The translations under genes were made by a program, and so were the position numbers. From the NCBI RefSeq assembly GCF_009388985.1, contig NZ_CP036422.1, positions 1,812,501-1,876,500 on the forward strand: DNA of 64,000 nt, given 5' to 3'. Every line of letters begins with the position of its first letter. Position 1 is the first letter of the stretch. This document shows, piece after piece, positions 43,862-53,021 of this stretch. Origin of the DNA: Halioglobus maricola. GTDB lineage: Bacteria > Pseudomonadota > Gammaproteobacteria > Pseudomonadales > Halieaceae. The notes under the pieces were generated by a model. That model searched no databases and was not told the origin of the DNA. It saw only the letters and a list, made by a program, of their open reading frames with translations.

Positions 43862-44497
43862 ATGGCATCCCTAGAACAACGGTTGGATCGTTTGGAATCG
43901 CTCGACGAAATCCGGCAACTGGTGGCGAAGTATTCGCTCTCACTGGACATGCGAGATCTTGACGCCCATGTAAACCTCTTCGCGCCTGACATTCGGGTCA
44001 GCAGGGAGAAATCTGGCCGTGGGCACCTTAAGCGTTGGCTGGATGACACCTTGCGGCTTCAGTTCACCGGCACATCTCATCATATTGGCAACCATGTCAT
44101 TGAATTTGATGACCCTGAGCATGCCCGGGGTGTTGTGTACTCCAAGAACGAGCATGAGACGCCTTGTGCGGATGGCGGGACCGAGTGGGTGATCATGCAG
44201 ATGATCTACTGGGACCAATACGAACGCATCGATGGCCGCTGGTTGTTCCGACGCCGTTTGCCCTGTTACTGGTACGCTACCGACATCAATAAGCCGCCGG
44301 TGGGCGACAACAAAATGCGCTGGCCGGATCGCGAACCCTATGCTGGCGCTTATCACGAGCTCTGGCCCTCCTGGGCTGAATTCTGGAAAAACCCTCCCGG
44401 CGATGGCGAACCGGACGTTGCCGAGCCAGCGCCACTTGAGGCTTTTCTGACAACCATGCGGCGCGGTGCTGCAGAACCAAAAATCAAGGTGCGATAA
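43862..44497 (+). CDS. SnoaL-like (NTF2 fold) domain protein
   Basis: 211 residues from ATG at 43862, preceded by AGGTG. The SnoaL-like domain begins LDEIRQLVAKYSLSLDMRDLDAHVNLFAPDIRV and continues with GTSHHIGNHVIEFDDPEHARGVVY and DQYERIDGRWLFRRRL, the usual layout of small isomerase/dehydratase/dioxygenase-subunit-like proteins. The C-terminal 60 residues, rich in Trp/Pro (WPSWAEFWKNPP), are an extension I do not recognise. It lies two bases upstream of an Old Yellow Enzyme gene and is clearly in one operon with it. The reaction is unknown. Confidence 0.85.
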   Translation: MASLEQRLDRLESLDEIRQLVAKYSLSLDMRDLDAHVNLFAPDIRVSREKSGRGHLKRWLDDTLRLQFTGTSHHIGNHVIEFDDPEHARGVVYSKNEHETPCADGGTEWVIMQMIYWDQYERIDGRWLFRRRLPCYWYATDINKPPVGDNKMRWPDREPYAGAYHELWPSWAEFWKNPPGDGEPDVAEPAPLEAFLTTMRRGAAEPKIKVR

Positions 44498-44499
44498 GT

Positions 44500-45564
44500 G
44501 TGAACGATACTTTGTTTGAACCGTTGCAACTTGGCGATTTGCAACTCAGGAATCGTGTCGTGATGGCGCCGATGACGCGAAGCAGAGCCGCCGCCGACGG
44601 TATGCCTACCGACACAATGGTCGAGTATTATCGTCAGCGTGCCTCGGCCGGCATGATCATCACTGAGGGTGTGGCGCCCAGTGCGGATGGTCTCGGCTAT
44701 TGCCGTACGCCCGGTATCTACAATCCGGCACAAGCGGCAGCCTGGCGCCGGGTGACAGACGCTGTGCACGGGGAGGGAGGGTTGATCGTGGCCCAGCTAA
44801 TGCATGTGGGCAGAGTCGCCAGTGCACTGAATAAGCCCGCCGGGAGTGCAACGGTGGCGCCCTCAGCAATTACCGCTCGCGGTGAGATTTACACCGACCA
44901 GCAGGGAATGCAGCCGCTGGATTCGCCTCGGGCTCTCAGCCTGAGTGAGATCGCGGAGGTAGTGGTAGATTACCGCTACGCTACTGAGCTGGCCTATGAG
45001 GCGGGCTTTGACGGTGTCGAATTGCACTGCACCAGTGGCTATCTGCCAGCGCAATTTTTCTCGAGCGGCACGAATACCCGGCAAGATAATTACGGAGGAT
45101 CGGCTGAGAATCGATGTCGGTTCGCTCTGGATGTCTTGCGTGAGATATCCGGTGTTGATGGTGCGGGCCGAGTGGGGATGCGTATCTGCCCTGACAATCC
45201 TTTTAACGATCTTCAGGACGACGACCCGCAGGAGACCTTCGATACTCTGCTCAGCAAGGCGGCGGAATTCGGGCTGGCCTATCTGCACACGATTCGCCTG
45301 CCCACAGGGCGGGTCGACAATCTCGCACTCGGCAGAAAGTATTTTGCTGCGAACATGATTGGCAATGAGAGCTATTCAGCTGTCGAAGCGGCGGCGGCCA
45401 TCGCTGCCGGTGCAGTAGAAGCCGTGTCGTTTGGTCGGGACTTTATTGCCAATCCCGACTTGCCACGGCGAATTCGCGAGGGCCGCGACCTGGCGCGTAT
45501 GGATTTCGCGACACTGTATACCCCGGGCGAGGAAGGTTATACCAGTTATCCTCCGCTCAATTGA
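44500..45564 (+). CDS. Second Old Yellow Enzyme family oxidoreductase
   Basis: 354 residues from GTG at 44500, two bases after the SnoaL-like gene. MAPMTRSRAAADGMPTDTMVEYYRQRA, WRRVTDAVHGEGGLIVAQLMHVGR and TRQDNYGGSAENRCRF define the family. The active site reads LHCTSGYLPAQFF: the catalytic His and Tyr are kept, but HxxN/H is HxxS. QLMHVGRVA is used where the other copy has QIWHVGRVS. It probably reduces a C=C bond in the pathway encoded by the adjoining dehydrogenases; the substrate is unknown. Confidence 0.92.
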   Translation: MNDTLFEPLQLGDLQLRNRVVMAPMTRSRAAADGMPTDTMVEYYRQRASAGMIITEGVAPSADGLGYCRTPGIYNPAQAAAWRRVTDAVHGEGGLIVAQLMHVGRVASALNKPAGSATVAPSAITARGEIYTDQQGMQPLDSPRALSLSEIAEVVVDYRYATELAYEAGFDGVELHCTSGYLPAQFFSSGTNTRQDNYGGSAENRCRFALDVLREISGVDGAGRVGMRICPDNPFNDLQDDDPQETFDTLLSKAAEFGLAYLHTIRLPTGRVDNLALGRKYFAANMIGNESYSAVEAAAAIAAGAVEAVSFGRDFIANPDLPRRIREGRDLARMDFATLYTPGEEGYTSYPPLN

Positions 45565-45611
45565 ATAACAACCATCCGTAAAAACGATGCATAACAGAAA
45601 AAGGATTGACC

Positions 45612-46538
45612 ATGCCATGTAACCCGGTAGAACTTGCTGGCCGAAAGATATTGATCACTGGCCCCACCGGCCAGGTAGCACTGCCAGTTGTGGAGCACTA
45701 CGCCAAAATCGCTGATGTCTATGCGTTGGCCCGATTCTCGAAGCAGGAAGATCGTGATCGAATCAGTTCACTTGGTGCGACGGTGATAGCCGCAGATCTG
45801 GCCGATACTGATTCCCTGGCCGCGATACCGGAGGATATCGACTACGTTCTCAATTTTGCCGTCGTCAAGACCGGTGATTTTGAATATGACCTCAAGGCTA
45901 ACGGCGAGGGTGTGGGCAACCTCATGCTGCGCTGTCGCAACGCAAAGGCGTTTCTGCACTTTTCGTCAACGGCGGTTTACGATCACGAAGAAGGCCAGAA
46001 GCCGAGAGTGGAGAATGCCCCGCTCGGTGACAGCCACCGGGATATGTTTCCCACTTATAGCATTTCCAAGATCGCGGCGGAGACGGTGTGCCGGTTCACC
46101 GCGCGTGAGTTTGGGATTCCCGCCACGATAGCGCGCCTGAGCGTGCCCTATGGCGACAACGGCGGTTGGATGTATTTTCACCTGTTGATGATGCAGCAGG
46201 GCATGCCTATCGATGTGCACCCGGAGCGACCGAATTACTTCAACCCCCTGCATGCCGACGATTACATCGAAAAAATTCCTTATCTGCTGGGTGCGGCATC
46301 AACCGATGTGGTCACAGTGAACTTTGGGGGGTCTGAGCAGGTCGCGGTAGAAGAGTGGTGTGAATACATCGGCGAACTTACGGGTCTTTCGCCCGAGTTC
46401 AAGGAGAACCCGAAGGCATTCGGTTCACTGGCTATCGATCCGACCCTGATGCACGAACTGATCGGGCCGACTCGCGTGAGCTGGCGAGACGGTATTCGAC
46501 GCCAGATCGAAAACCTGGCGCCCGATGCGTTGACTTGA
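45612..46538 (+). CDS. NAD(P)-dependent epimerase/dehydratase family protein (extended SDR)
   Basis: 308 residues from ATG at 45612, with AAGGA just upstream. The Rossmann motif ILITGPTGQVALPVV is at about residue 13. VLNFAVVKTGDFE, FLHFSSTAVYDHEEG and YSISKIAAETVCRF give the catalytic Ser-Tyr-Lys set (YxxxK intact). The C-terminal part has ARLSVPYGDNGG. It follows the second Old Yellow Enzyme by 47 bases in the same direction and ends without a gap against the converging SDR. Its role in the pathway is inferred only from neighbours. Confidence 0.87.
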   Translation: MPCNPVELAGRKILITGPTGQVALPVVEHYAKIADVYALARFSKQEDRDRISSLGATVIAADLADTDSLAAIPEDIDYVLNFAVVKTGDFEYDLKANGEGVGNLMLRCRNAKAFLHFSSTAVYDHEEGQKPRVENAPLGDSHRDMFPTYSISKIAAETVCRFTAREFGIPATIARLSVPYGDNGGWMYFHLLMMQQGMPIDVHPERPNYFNPLHADDYIEKIPYLLGAASTDVVTVNFGGSEQVAVEEWCEYIGELTGLSPEFKENPKAFGSLAIDPTLMHELIGPTRVSWRDGIRRQIENLAPDALT

Positions 46539-47297
46539 TCAGCGTACCGCGCCGCCGCCGTCTACCGACAGAATCTGTCCGGTAATAAAGGAGGCGCGGT
46601 CGCTGCACAAGAAGACGACTGCTTCGGCGATCTCCTCGGGTTCTCCCAGGCGGTCCAGCACCGCGGCTTTCTTCAGTCCAGCGGCTTTCTCTGGCTGCTC
46701 GGCAAAGTATTTTTCGATGCCCGGTGTGCGAATGACGCCGGGGGAGACGGCGTTGATGCGAATACCTTCACGACCGTATTCAGCAGCGGAGCTTTTGGTA
46801 AGCACATTGACGCCGCTTTTAGCGGCCGCGTATGCGGTGTTGAACGCCTGACCTCGCAGGGAGGCGTTGGAGGAAATGTTAACGATGGCTCCACCGCCCG
46901 CCGCCAGTAGTGCAGGGATTTCGTATTTCATGCACAGCCAGGTATTGGTGAGGCACATCTCCAGCGTCTGGTCGAATACGTCTCGCTCGAACAGATGAAT
47001 CGGGCCGGATCCGCGGCTCAAGGCAGCGCTGTTGCAGGCAATGTTCAACTGACCGTAGTGGGCGACGGCGGTGTCTACCATTGCTTGCACAGATTCTTCG
47101 TTGCTGACGTCGCCGAAGACGAATACCGCGTTGCCGCCCGCAGCGTTGATAAGCTCGGTGGTCTCTTCGCCCATCTCACGGTTGAAATCAGCGACCACCA
47201 CGCTTGCACCCTCGCGAGCGAACGCCCGGGCGATCGCGCGCCCAATGCCCTGGCCCGCGCCAGTGACCAGTCCGATTTTGTTTTCCAGTAAGGACAT
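46539..47297 (-). CDS. Classical short-chain dehydrogenase/reductase
   Basis: 252 residues. The coenzyme motif is VTGAGQGIGRAIA (TGxxxGxG) at about residue 11, VVVADFN suggests NAD preference through the acidic residue, NIACNSAA is the NNAG-like strand, and IVNISSNASLRGQAFNTAYAAAKSG gives the catalytic Ser and YxxxK. FITGQILSVDGGGAVR is the typical C terminus. It is likely cotranscribed with the membrane protein gene at 47302, which precedes it by 4 bases. The substrate may be a hydroxylated terpenoid or steroid-like alcohol, which is a guess from context. Confidence 0.92.
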   Translation of the reverse strand: MSLLENKIGLVTGAGQGIGRAIARAFAREGASVVVADFNREMGEETTELINAAGGNAVFVFGDVSNEESVQAMVDTAVAHYGQLNIACNSAALSRGSGPIHLFERDVFDQTLEMCLTNTWLCMKYEIPALLAAGGGAIVNISSNASLRGQAFNTAYAAAKSGVNVLTKSSAAEYGREGIRINAVSPGVIRTPGIEKYFAEQPEKAAGLKKAAVLDRLGEPEEIAEAVVFLCSDRASFITGQILSVDGGGAVR

Positions 47298-47301
47298 TGA
47301 G

Positions 47302-47802
47302 TTAAACCTCTTTGTTTGTCGTTGGGCGCAGTGCCACGAGTACCATGGGCACTACCAGTGCTGCGGCCATTAAACCGGCCCAGATGCCCTTGAAAATGCT
47401 GTAGGTAGTCGGGCGCACAGAATCAATATCGAGTATATAGAATCCAAGCAGGGTGAGTGGTGCGATCGTGCAGAGGCCTGACAGGCCAAAACAAAGCGCA
47501 CTTTTGAAGGTATTGTGGGGCAAGCGATCGGCGAATTTCTGGAAACGATTTTCCGGCCCGAGTGCGATGCTCTCGAGCTTGCCTTTGCGCAGTTTGCCAC
47601 GCTGCAGGGGGATCACAATCAGGGCCACGATAAAAGGAAGTATAAATGCTGTCGCCAGGACGTCGAAGGCGAAACTGGATTGACCGCCCCAGGCCAGTTC
47701 GGGGCCGTTGCGCAGCAGCAGCCAGGCAATCAGGCCATTGAATATGGCGTTTGATACACCGCTGATCCAGGCTTCTTTGCGTAGATGGTGGTCGGGATTC
47801 AT
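47302..47802 (-). CDS. Small four-helix membrane protein, unknown function
   Basis: 166 residues. Four hydrophobic stretches are visible: GVSNAIFNGLIAWLLL, VLATAFILPFIVALIVI, ALCFGLSGLCTIAPLTLLGF and FKGIWAGLMAAALVVPMVLVAL. Positively charged loops (PLQRGKLRKGKLE) fit inner-membrane insertion. I recognise no domain. It is 4 bases upstream of the SDR gene on the same strand and diverges from the AraC gene, so it may be controlled by that regulator. Confidence 0.75.
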   Translation of the reverse strand: MNPDHHLRKEAWISGVSNAIFNGLIAWLLLRNGPELAWGGQSSFAFDVLATAFILPFIVALIVIPLQRGKLRKGKLESIALGPENRFQKFADRLPHNTFKSALCFGLSGLCTIAPLTLLGFYILDIDSVRPTTYSIFKGIWAGLMAAALVVPMVLVALRPTTNKEV

Positions 47803-47910
47803 GAGCGTGTCACTATACTATTCTCTGTCGCGTTTAATGATAGGCTGAAGTCGTGGTTACAACAGGGCAGCAGGGGTCACTTTGATAAACATAATCAACC
47901 GGCGGGGTAT

Positions 47911-49005
47911 ATGGCAGAAGTAACTGTGGCGGCTAAGAAAGTCTCGCGGCTGTTCGATTATCTGGATCACATTGGGCTTGATGCTGCAGCGATTGGCGCG
48001 AGGGTCAATCTTGCGCCAGCAACCGTGACGGCGCTCGACCCGGATTATGCGCTACCGCTGAGGCAGTATTCTTTGTTGTATAAGCATGCCGTAGAGGCCA
48101 TGCAGACCCTCAAGGAGCCGTTACCCTGGGCAGCAGGGGTTGGCAGTGAGGCGTTCCAACTCATGTGCCACTGCATGATTTCTGCCCGGACCCTGGGCGA
48201 CGCTATCGAATTGGCGGCGCGCTACGAGCACATGTTGTACCCAATGATTGGGCATCGAGTGCAACTCGAGCGCGTGGGTGACGAAGCTCGGCTTACCTAC
48301 CACATCCGCTTCACTGAACGGGGTGCCGCACTGGCGCCCCAGGGCTGGGATCGGGCTGAATACCAGGACACGGTGGCCAAGGCATCCGGTCTGTTGGTGT
48401 GGCATGGTCTGTGTGGCTGGCTGATTGGTCGATCCCTTGCCACCAATTCACTAAGAATTAATGCGCCATTTCTCAATGCCGCCTATAGCCAGAGCCTGAA
48501 AACAATTTTCAACTGTGAGCCAGAGTTTGACGCTGACGCAAATTACTTTGCGTTTGCAGCCAGCGATCTCGAGCGGCGCCTCGTGCATACCGATGAGTCC
48601 TTGCGCCACTTTCTCGAGGATGCCGTGTACGAGCTTTTCATGCTGGAGCAGCGCAATGCCAGTACCAGCGCGGCGATAAGGTCTTTGATTGCCATTGACC
48701 TCCCGGTGGGCCTCCCATCCTTCGCCCAGGTCGCCCAGTACCTCAATATGTCCGAGTCGAGCCTGCGCAGACGCCTGCAGGCTGAAGATACCAGCTACCA
48801 GAAGCTGAAAGACGAGGTGCGTTGTCGGGTCGCGGTGGACAAGCTACTCAACGAGGATGTGAAGGTGGCTGATCTTTCAGACTATCTCGGATTTACTGAA
48901 CCCAGTTCCTTTGTGCGTTCATTCAAAAGCTGGACGGGAGAGACACCTAGCTCTTATCGTCAGAATATAATCGATCTGAATGTTGGCAACGGAGCTCAAC
49001 CATGA
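47911..49005 (+). CDS. AraC family transcriptional regulator (Arabinose_bd + HTH_18)
   Basis: 364 residues from ATG at 47911, preceded by GGCGGGG; the longer frame to 47785 would overlap the divergent gene. The N-terminal domain (LFDYLDHIGLDAAAIGARVNLAPATV, AFQLMCHCMISARTLGDAIELAARY) is the type found beside lipid and steroid catabolic genes. The HTH region has AQYLNMSESSLRRRLQAEDTSYQKLKDEVR and LSDYLGFTEPSSFVRSFKSW. Its stop overlaps the next SDR start (ATGATG/TGA), so it is in an operon with the SDR and epimerase-type genes it may control. Confidence 0.9.
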   Translation: MAEVTVAAKKVSRLFDYLDHIGLDAAAIGARVNLAPATVTALDPDYALPLRQYSLLYKHAVEAMQTLKEPLPWAAGVGSEAFQLMCHCMISARTLGDAIELAARYEHMLYPMIGHRVQLERVGDEARLTYHIRFTERGAALAPQGWDRAEYQDTVAKASGLLVWHGLCGWLIGRSLATNSLRINAPFLNAAYSQSLKTIFNCEPEFDADANYFAFAASDLERRLVHTDESLRHFLEDAVYELFMLEQRNASTSAAIRSLIAIDLPVGLPSFAQVAQYLNMSESSLRRRLQAEDTSYQKLKDEVRCRVAVDKLLNEDVKVADLSDYLGFTEPSSFVRSFKSWTGETPSSYRQNIIDLNVGNGAQP

Positions 49006-49754
49006 TGTTAGAGAACAAAATTGCGCTGGTAACAGGGGCGGGGCAGGGTGTGGGTCAGGGCATCGCTCTGGCGCTGGCCGCCGAGGGCGCGAAGATAGCG
49101 GTTACCGGGCGTACCGAATCAAAGTTGCATACTACCTGCGAGTTGATTCGCGAGCGCGGCGGCGAAGCCCTCCCGGTTGTCTGTCAGGTGAAGTCTGAGG
49201 AGTCCTTGGCGAACTGCGTAGAAACCGTAGTGGGGCACTATGGCGGGCTACAGATACTGGTTAACAATGCACAGGAAGTCCCGCTGGGTGAACTGCACGA
49301 CATCACCGACAAGGCATTCACCGCAGGTTTCGAATCCGGTCCGCTGGCTACGCTGCGCATGATGAAGCTGTGCTACCCGCACTTGAAGGGAGATGGTTGT
49401 ATCGTCAATCTGGGAACATCTTCGGCCAAGCGCTGGGACGTCAATGGCTTTGGCGCTTATGCAGCGATCAAAGAGGCCATACGCGCATTGAGTCGTGCAG
49501 CCGCCTGCGAATGGGGCCCCGACGGTATTCGCACCAATGTCATTCTTCCTCATGCCAAGTCGCCTGGCCTGGAGTGGTGGATGAATCAGTACCCTGAGCA
49601 GGCAGCCGAATTTATCCAGAGCATTCCGCAGAAGCGCATCGGCGATTGTGAAGAGGACATCGGGCGTTTCGTAGCGCTACTCTGCAGTGAGGGTTCTTCC
49701 TATATCAACGGCCAGTCCATCGGTGTGGATGGCGGCCAGGCACTGATAGGCTAA
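49002..49754 (+). CDS. Short-chain dehydrogenase/reductase
   Basis: 250 residues. VTGAGQGVGQGIALALAAEG is the coenzyme motif, AVTGRTESKL suggests NADP preference (Arg after Gly), ILVNNAQEV replaces the usual NNAG with NNAQ, and CIVNLGTSSAKRW with YAAIKEAIRAL provides Ser, Tyr and Lys. YINGQSIGVDGGQALIG is the expected C terminus. It overlaps the AraC gene by 4 bases and is 4 bases upstream of the next gene, a tight three-gene unit. Substrate unknown. Confidence 0.92.
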   Translation: MMLENKIALVTGAGQGVGQGIALALAAEGAKIAVTGRTESKLHTTCELIRERGGEALPVVCQVKSEESLANCVETVVGHYGGLQILVNNAQEVPLGELHDITDKAFTAGFESGPLATLRMMKLCYPHLKGDGCIVNLGTSSAKRWDVNGFGAYAAIKEAIRALSRAAACEWGPDGIRTNVILPHAKSPGLEWWMNQYPEQAAEFIQSIPQKRIGDCEEDIGRFVALLCSEGSSYINGQSIGVDGGQALIG

Positions 49755-49758
49755 TGCC

Positions 49759-50766
49759 ATGCGGGTAATGATTACCGGGGCAACCGGCTTTGTCGGTTAC
49801 CACACGGCGTGTGAATTGATCGAGGCTGGCCACGATGTCAGTTTGTTGGTGCGCAGTGCCGCCAAGATGCGCCGTGTGTTTGGCGATCTCCCCGTTGCCA
49901 GTTATACCGAAGCCGATATGACCGATGAAGAGGGTGTTCGTCAGGCCATGTTCGGCTGCGATGGTGTTGTTCATGTAGCGGCGCTGGTTTCCACTCATGC
50001 CGCTGATCGCAAAAAAGTCCTTGAGACTAATGTGGCGGGCGTGCGCAATGTCATCGGCCAGGCGCTGGCACTCGGCATCGACAATATCATTCACGTTTCC
50101 AGTGTTACCGCGCTCTACGACCCTCAGCTGACTGTGCTCACTGAAGACTCCGCTCTCGGCAGCGGCGAAGGCGGATACGGCGAATCAAAGGTGGCCTGTG
50201 AGCGCTATGTGCGCTCACTTCAGGGCCCGGACAATCGGCTTACAATAACTTATCCAGCGACGGTGTTGGGCCCGGACAGCCCTGAAATGACCGAGGCGCA
50301 CACGGGTGTGCAGACCTACTTGCGAGCCTTCGTGCCGATGATGAGTTCCGGCACCCAGTACATTGACGTGCGTGATATTGCGCGGGTTCATCGCCTGATA
50401 CTGGAGGGCGTCGCACCCTCAAATCGCTATGTGTTGGGCGGGCACTACCTGAGTTGGCGGGAGCACCCCGGGTTTCTGCGCCAACTGACTGGCAGGCGGC
50501 CGTTGGCTATACCGCTGAATGGCAGCCTGATGCGGCTGGCGGGTAGGGTGGCAGACCGTGTGGTCCCGATTCTGGGTAAGGATACGCCGCTGACTGCAGA
50601 GGGCCTGACCTACGCCACCGGCTGGATACTGATGGACAACAGCCGGGTGCTGCGCGAGCTCGACTTCGAGTTTCGTCCGCTTGAAGTGACGTTCAAGGAC
50701 ACCATTCGCTGGCTGCATGGGGCGGGCGAACTCAACGCCCGTGAAACGGGCTTACTCGCCAGTTGA
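49759..50766 (+). CDS. NAD-dependent epimerase / 3-beta-hydroxysteroid dehydrogenase-like protein (extended SDR)
   Basis: 335 residues. VMITGATGFVGYHTACELIEAGHDVSLLVRS is the Rossmann motif, GVVHVAALVS follows, and IIHVSSVTALYDPQ with YGESKVACERYVR gives Ser and YxxxK. ITYPATVLGPDSP and YIDVRDIARVHRLIL are the regions shared with dihydroflavonol-reductase and 3-beta-HSD-like enzymes. A hydroxy/keto conversion of a hydrophobic substrate is plausible. It closes the AraC-SDR operon before a 418-base gap. Confidence 0.88.
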   Translation: MRVMITGATGFVGYHTACELIEAGHDVSLLVRSAAKMRRVFGDLPVASYTEADMTDEEGVRQAMFGCDGVVHVAALVSTHAADRKKVLETNVAGVRNVIGQALALGIDNIIHVSSVTALYDPQLTVLTEDSALGSGEGGYGESKVACERYVRSLQGPDNRLTITYPATVLGPDSPEMTEAHTGVQTYLRAFVPMMSSGTQYIDVRDIARVHRLILEGVAPSNRYVLGGHYLSWREHPGFLRQLTGRRPLAIPLNGSLMRLAGRVADRVVPILGKDTPLTAEGLTYATGWILMDNSRVLRELDFEFRPLEVTFKDTIRWLHGAGELNARETGLLAS

Positions 50767-51184
50767 TTAAAAAACTGCTGTGAAATTACGGGTTTACAAA
50801 CCGGCCTGATGGCCTAAAATCACAAAAGCCTGTCCCAAATCAATATCTTGACCGCCCAAGATGTATTGTAATATTCGCCGACAGGAAGTGACCCTGACTT
50901 CAGATGCTTGAATACGTCTAATCAGAGCGAGCAGTTCGGGTTGCCATGGCCTCCTGGTATGGGGCCGTTGTTGTGTCAGCAATGGAAAGCACCGCAAGCG
51001 AGCAGACTGCCCGGCAGTCAGAATAACGCAGCGACACAACAGCCAAAGCGCAATCAATAGCCATGCTCGAGCGACGCCTTACGCAACGGTGCGCTGCACA
51101 CGAGTCGGGCATTGAATGAAAAAAATAGCGGCGCGAGCTGCATAAATACAAGCATTGCAATACCTACTCGCAGAGGGAAGTACC
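50767..51184. other. 418-base non-coding gap before the DUF1302 gene, with an inverted repeat
   Basis: This is the longest gap in the window. I see no gene with a credible start. It holds an ATCTTG-ACCGCC-CAAGAT inverted repeat (50845-50862) within an AT-rich stretch, and GGCCTGATGGCC at 50802-50813, a short stem without a T-run. The leader just before the DUF1302 ATG has GAGGGAAG as ribosome site. The gap probably holds the promoter and regulator sites of the DUF1302 operon. Confidence 0.5.
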
Positions 51185-52975
51185 ATGAAGAAGAAGCTGC
51201 TAGCACTGTCGGTTCTCACCGCCATCAGCACGCAGGCCCACGCATTCCAGTTCGATACATCCGACGACTGGGAAGTTCGCTGGGACAACACCGTAAAGGG
51301 CAACCTGATGGTGCGCACCGAAGATCAGGACAAGCGAATCACGACTCCCCAATGCGCATACAAGGGTTGCGGTTGGTGGCTTGCTGACGACAATACCTTG
51401 TCGGTCGACAAGGGCGATGTCGTAAGTTCCCGGATAGACATTCTCTCTGAATTCGATGTTATCTATAAGATGAACTACGGCTTCAGGGTCAGCGCAGCGG
51501 GCTGGTACGACTACGCTTACAAAGACAGCGATCATCCGAAAGACCGCATAGCCACCTGGGCCAACGCCAGCGTTTCTCCCGGCGAATACAGCGATGCTGC
51601 CGATGACTACCATTACTTTGGTGGCGAAATTCTCGACGCATTTGTCTTCGGTAACTGGGACATCGGGGAAACAGCTCTGGGGGTCCGCGCCGGTCGTCAT
51701 ACCATTTACTGGGGCAACAGCTTGCTGGCGGCAGGCGCCATCAATGGCTTTGGCGGCTCAATGTCTCCCATCGATTTCAACAAAGCGCTCTCAGTGCCCG
51801 GCTCTGAAGCGAAGGAATTATTCCTGCCTACTGCCAAGCTTTCTACCGTATGGCAGCTTACAGACAACCTCACCTTTAATGGCTTCTACAATTTCGAGCA
51901 TGAACGCCATCGCCTGCCGGAAACCGGTACATACTTTAACCCTGCGGCCGGCCTGACTGAGAATACGGACTTCGTAGTATTTCCGCCGACCATCATTGGC
52001 GAAGACTTGACCAATCCACTGCGCGCGGGCTACCGCGTGGATCACAAGGATAAGAGCGAGTCGGGTGACTGGGGTATCAATTTCCAGTACTGGATAGATG
52101 CCTGGGCACTTGAGACCAGCTTCATTTACATGAACGTGACCGATCGTAACCTGCACGGTCTGGCCGCAGGTGCAGATTTCAACCGTACCTTCCCGCTATT
52201 GGCTGCGGGTGTGTATCCTGACCCCACTCCCGGCTGGGACGAGGGTGCTCGGGCCATCGGTGATGGCTACTGGGTGTTCACGGAAGATATGGAGGTGATG
52301 GGGGTTTCCTTTGCCAAGGAAATTGCCGGTATCAGTTTTGGCCTGGATGTTGTCTACCGTCCGGACACCGCTATGGCACCTGGCCTCGGTGCGGCGTTGA
52401 CTCGTGCATATAACGTGCCTGAACCTCTTGAAGGGCTGGTTCAGTCCTTGGGTTTTGACATCATTCGCAATGGCGACACCGAATTCCTGGATTTGTACAC
52501 GCCGGGGGATACAGTGGCCCCCCTGGGCGATACCTGGTCAGTGGTGTTCAATGGCGTAGGTCTCCTGAATAATAACGGCTTGTGGGAAGGCGGCAGCTAC
52601 ATTTTCGAAGCAACAGCCGCAATGCTGGCTGACTGCACCAAGAATTGTCAGTTGCTGGACGACCGTATCAATGAGGACAGGGTCGTCACAACCCTGGCCG
52701 GTGTCTTCCGTCCCACCTGGTACCAGGTGTGGCCGGGGATCGACCTGACGATTCCGTTTAGCGTCAACTACACCATCGATGGTGAGAAGTCGCCCTTTAC
52801 CTTTGGTGGCGACGAAGAGTCGGGCAGCGCCAGCCTGGGTGCTGAGTTGAGCATCAACCAGACCTGGACCGCGCGAGCAGCATACAACTGGCGCTTTGGT
52901 CCGGTACTGGCGGGCATCGGTGGTTTGCTGACCGACCGCGATAACTTCGCCGTGACTGTCAAACGTACTTTCTAA
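51185..52975 (+). CDS. DUF1302 outer-membrane protein
   Basis: 596 residues from ATG at 51185. The signal peptide ends TQAHA. The mature protein starts FQFDTSDDWEVRWDNTVKGN, the family's opening strand, and has many alternating strands with aromatic girdles (ALGVRAGRHTIYWGNSLL, SWGIN-like segments), ending FAVTVKRTF with terminal Phe as in outer-membrane barrels. An internal cysteine pair (CAYKGCG, CTKNC) may form disulfides. DUF1302 proteins are encoded with DUF1329 proteins and RND permeases near genes for steroid, terpene or fatty substrates in proteobacteria. A role in passage of a hydrophobic compound is inferred. Confidence 0.88.
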   Translation: MKKKLLALSVLTAISTQAHAFQFDTSDDWEVRWDNTVKGNLMVRTEDQDKRITTPQCAYKGCGWWLADDNTLSVDKGDVVSSRIDILSEFDVIYKMNYGFRVSAAGWYDYAYKDSDHPKDRIATWANASVSPGEYSDAADDYHYFGGEILDAFVFGNWDIGETALGVRAGRHTIYWGNSLLAAGAINGFGGSMSPIDFNKALSVPGSEAKELFLPTAKLSTVWQLTDNLTFNGFYNFEHERHRLPETGTYFNPAAGLTENTDFVVFPPTIIGEDLTNPLRAGYRVDHKDKSESGDWGINFQYWIDAWALETSFIYMNVTDRNLHGLAAGADFNRTFPLLAAGVYPDPTPGWDEGARAIGDGYWVFTEDMEVMGVSFAKEIAGISFGLDVVYRPDTAMAPGLGAALTRAYNVPEPLEGLVQSLGFDIIRNGDTEFLDLYTPGDTVAPLGDTWSVVFNGVGLLNNNGLWEGGSYIFEATAAMLADCTKNCQLLDDRINEDRVVTTLAGVFRPTWYQVWPGIDLTIPFSVNYTIDGEKSPFTFGGDEESGSASLGAELSINQTWTARAAYNWRFGPVLAGIGGLLTDRDNFAVTVKRTF

Positions 52976-53021
52976 ACATCCGGACAATAACGAACTACAC
53001 GTTGTAGATGAGGATTTGAAA

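Noticed and set aside
50794..51057. 87-codon minus-strand frame in the gap before the DUF1302 gene
   Set aside because: It starts with TTG without a ribosome site, has a low-complexity arginine/leucine content and overlaps another frame; no domain is recognisable.
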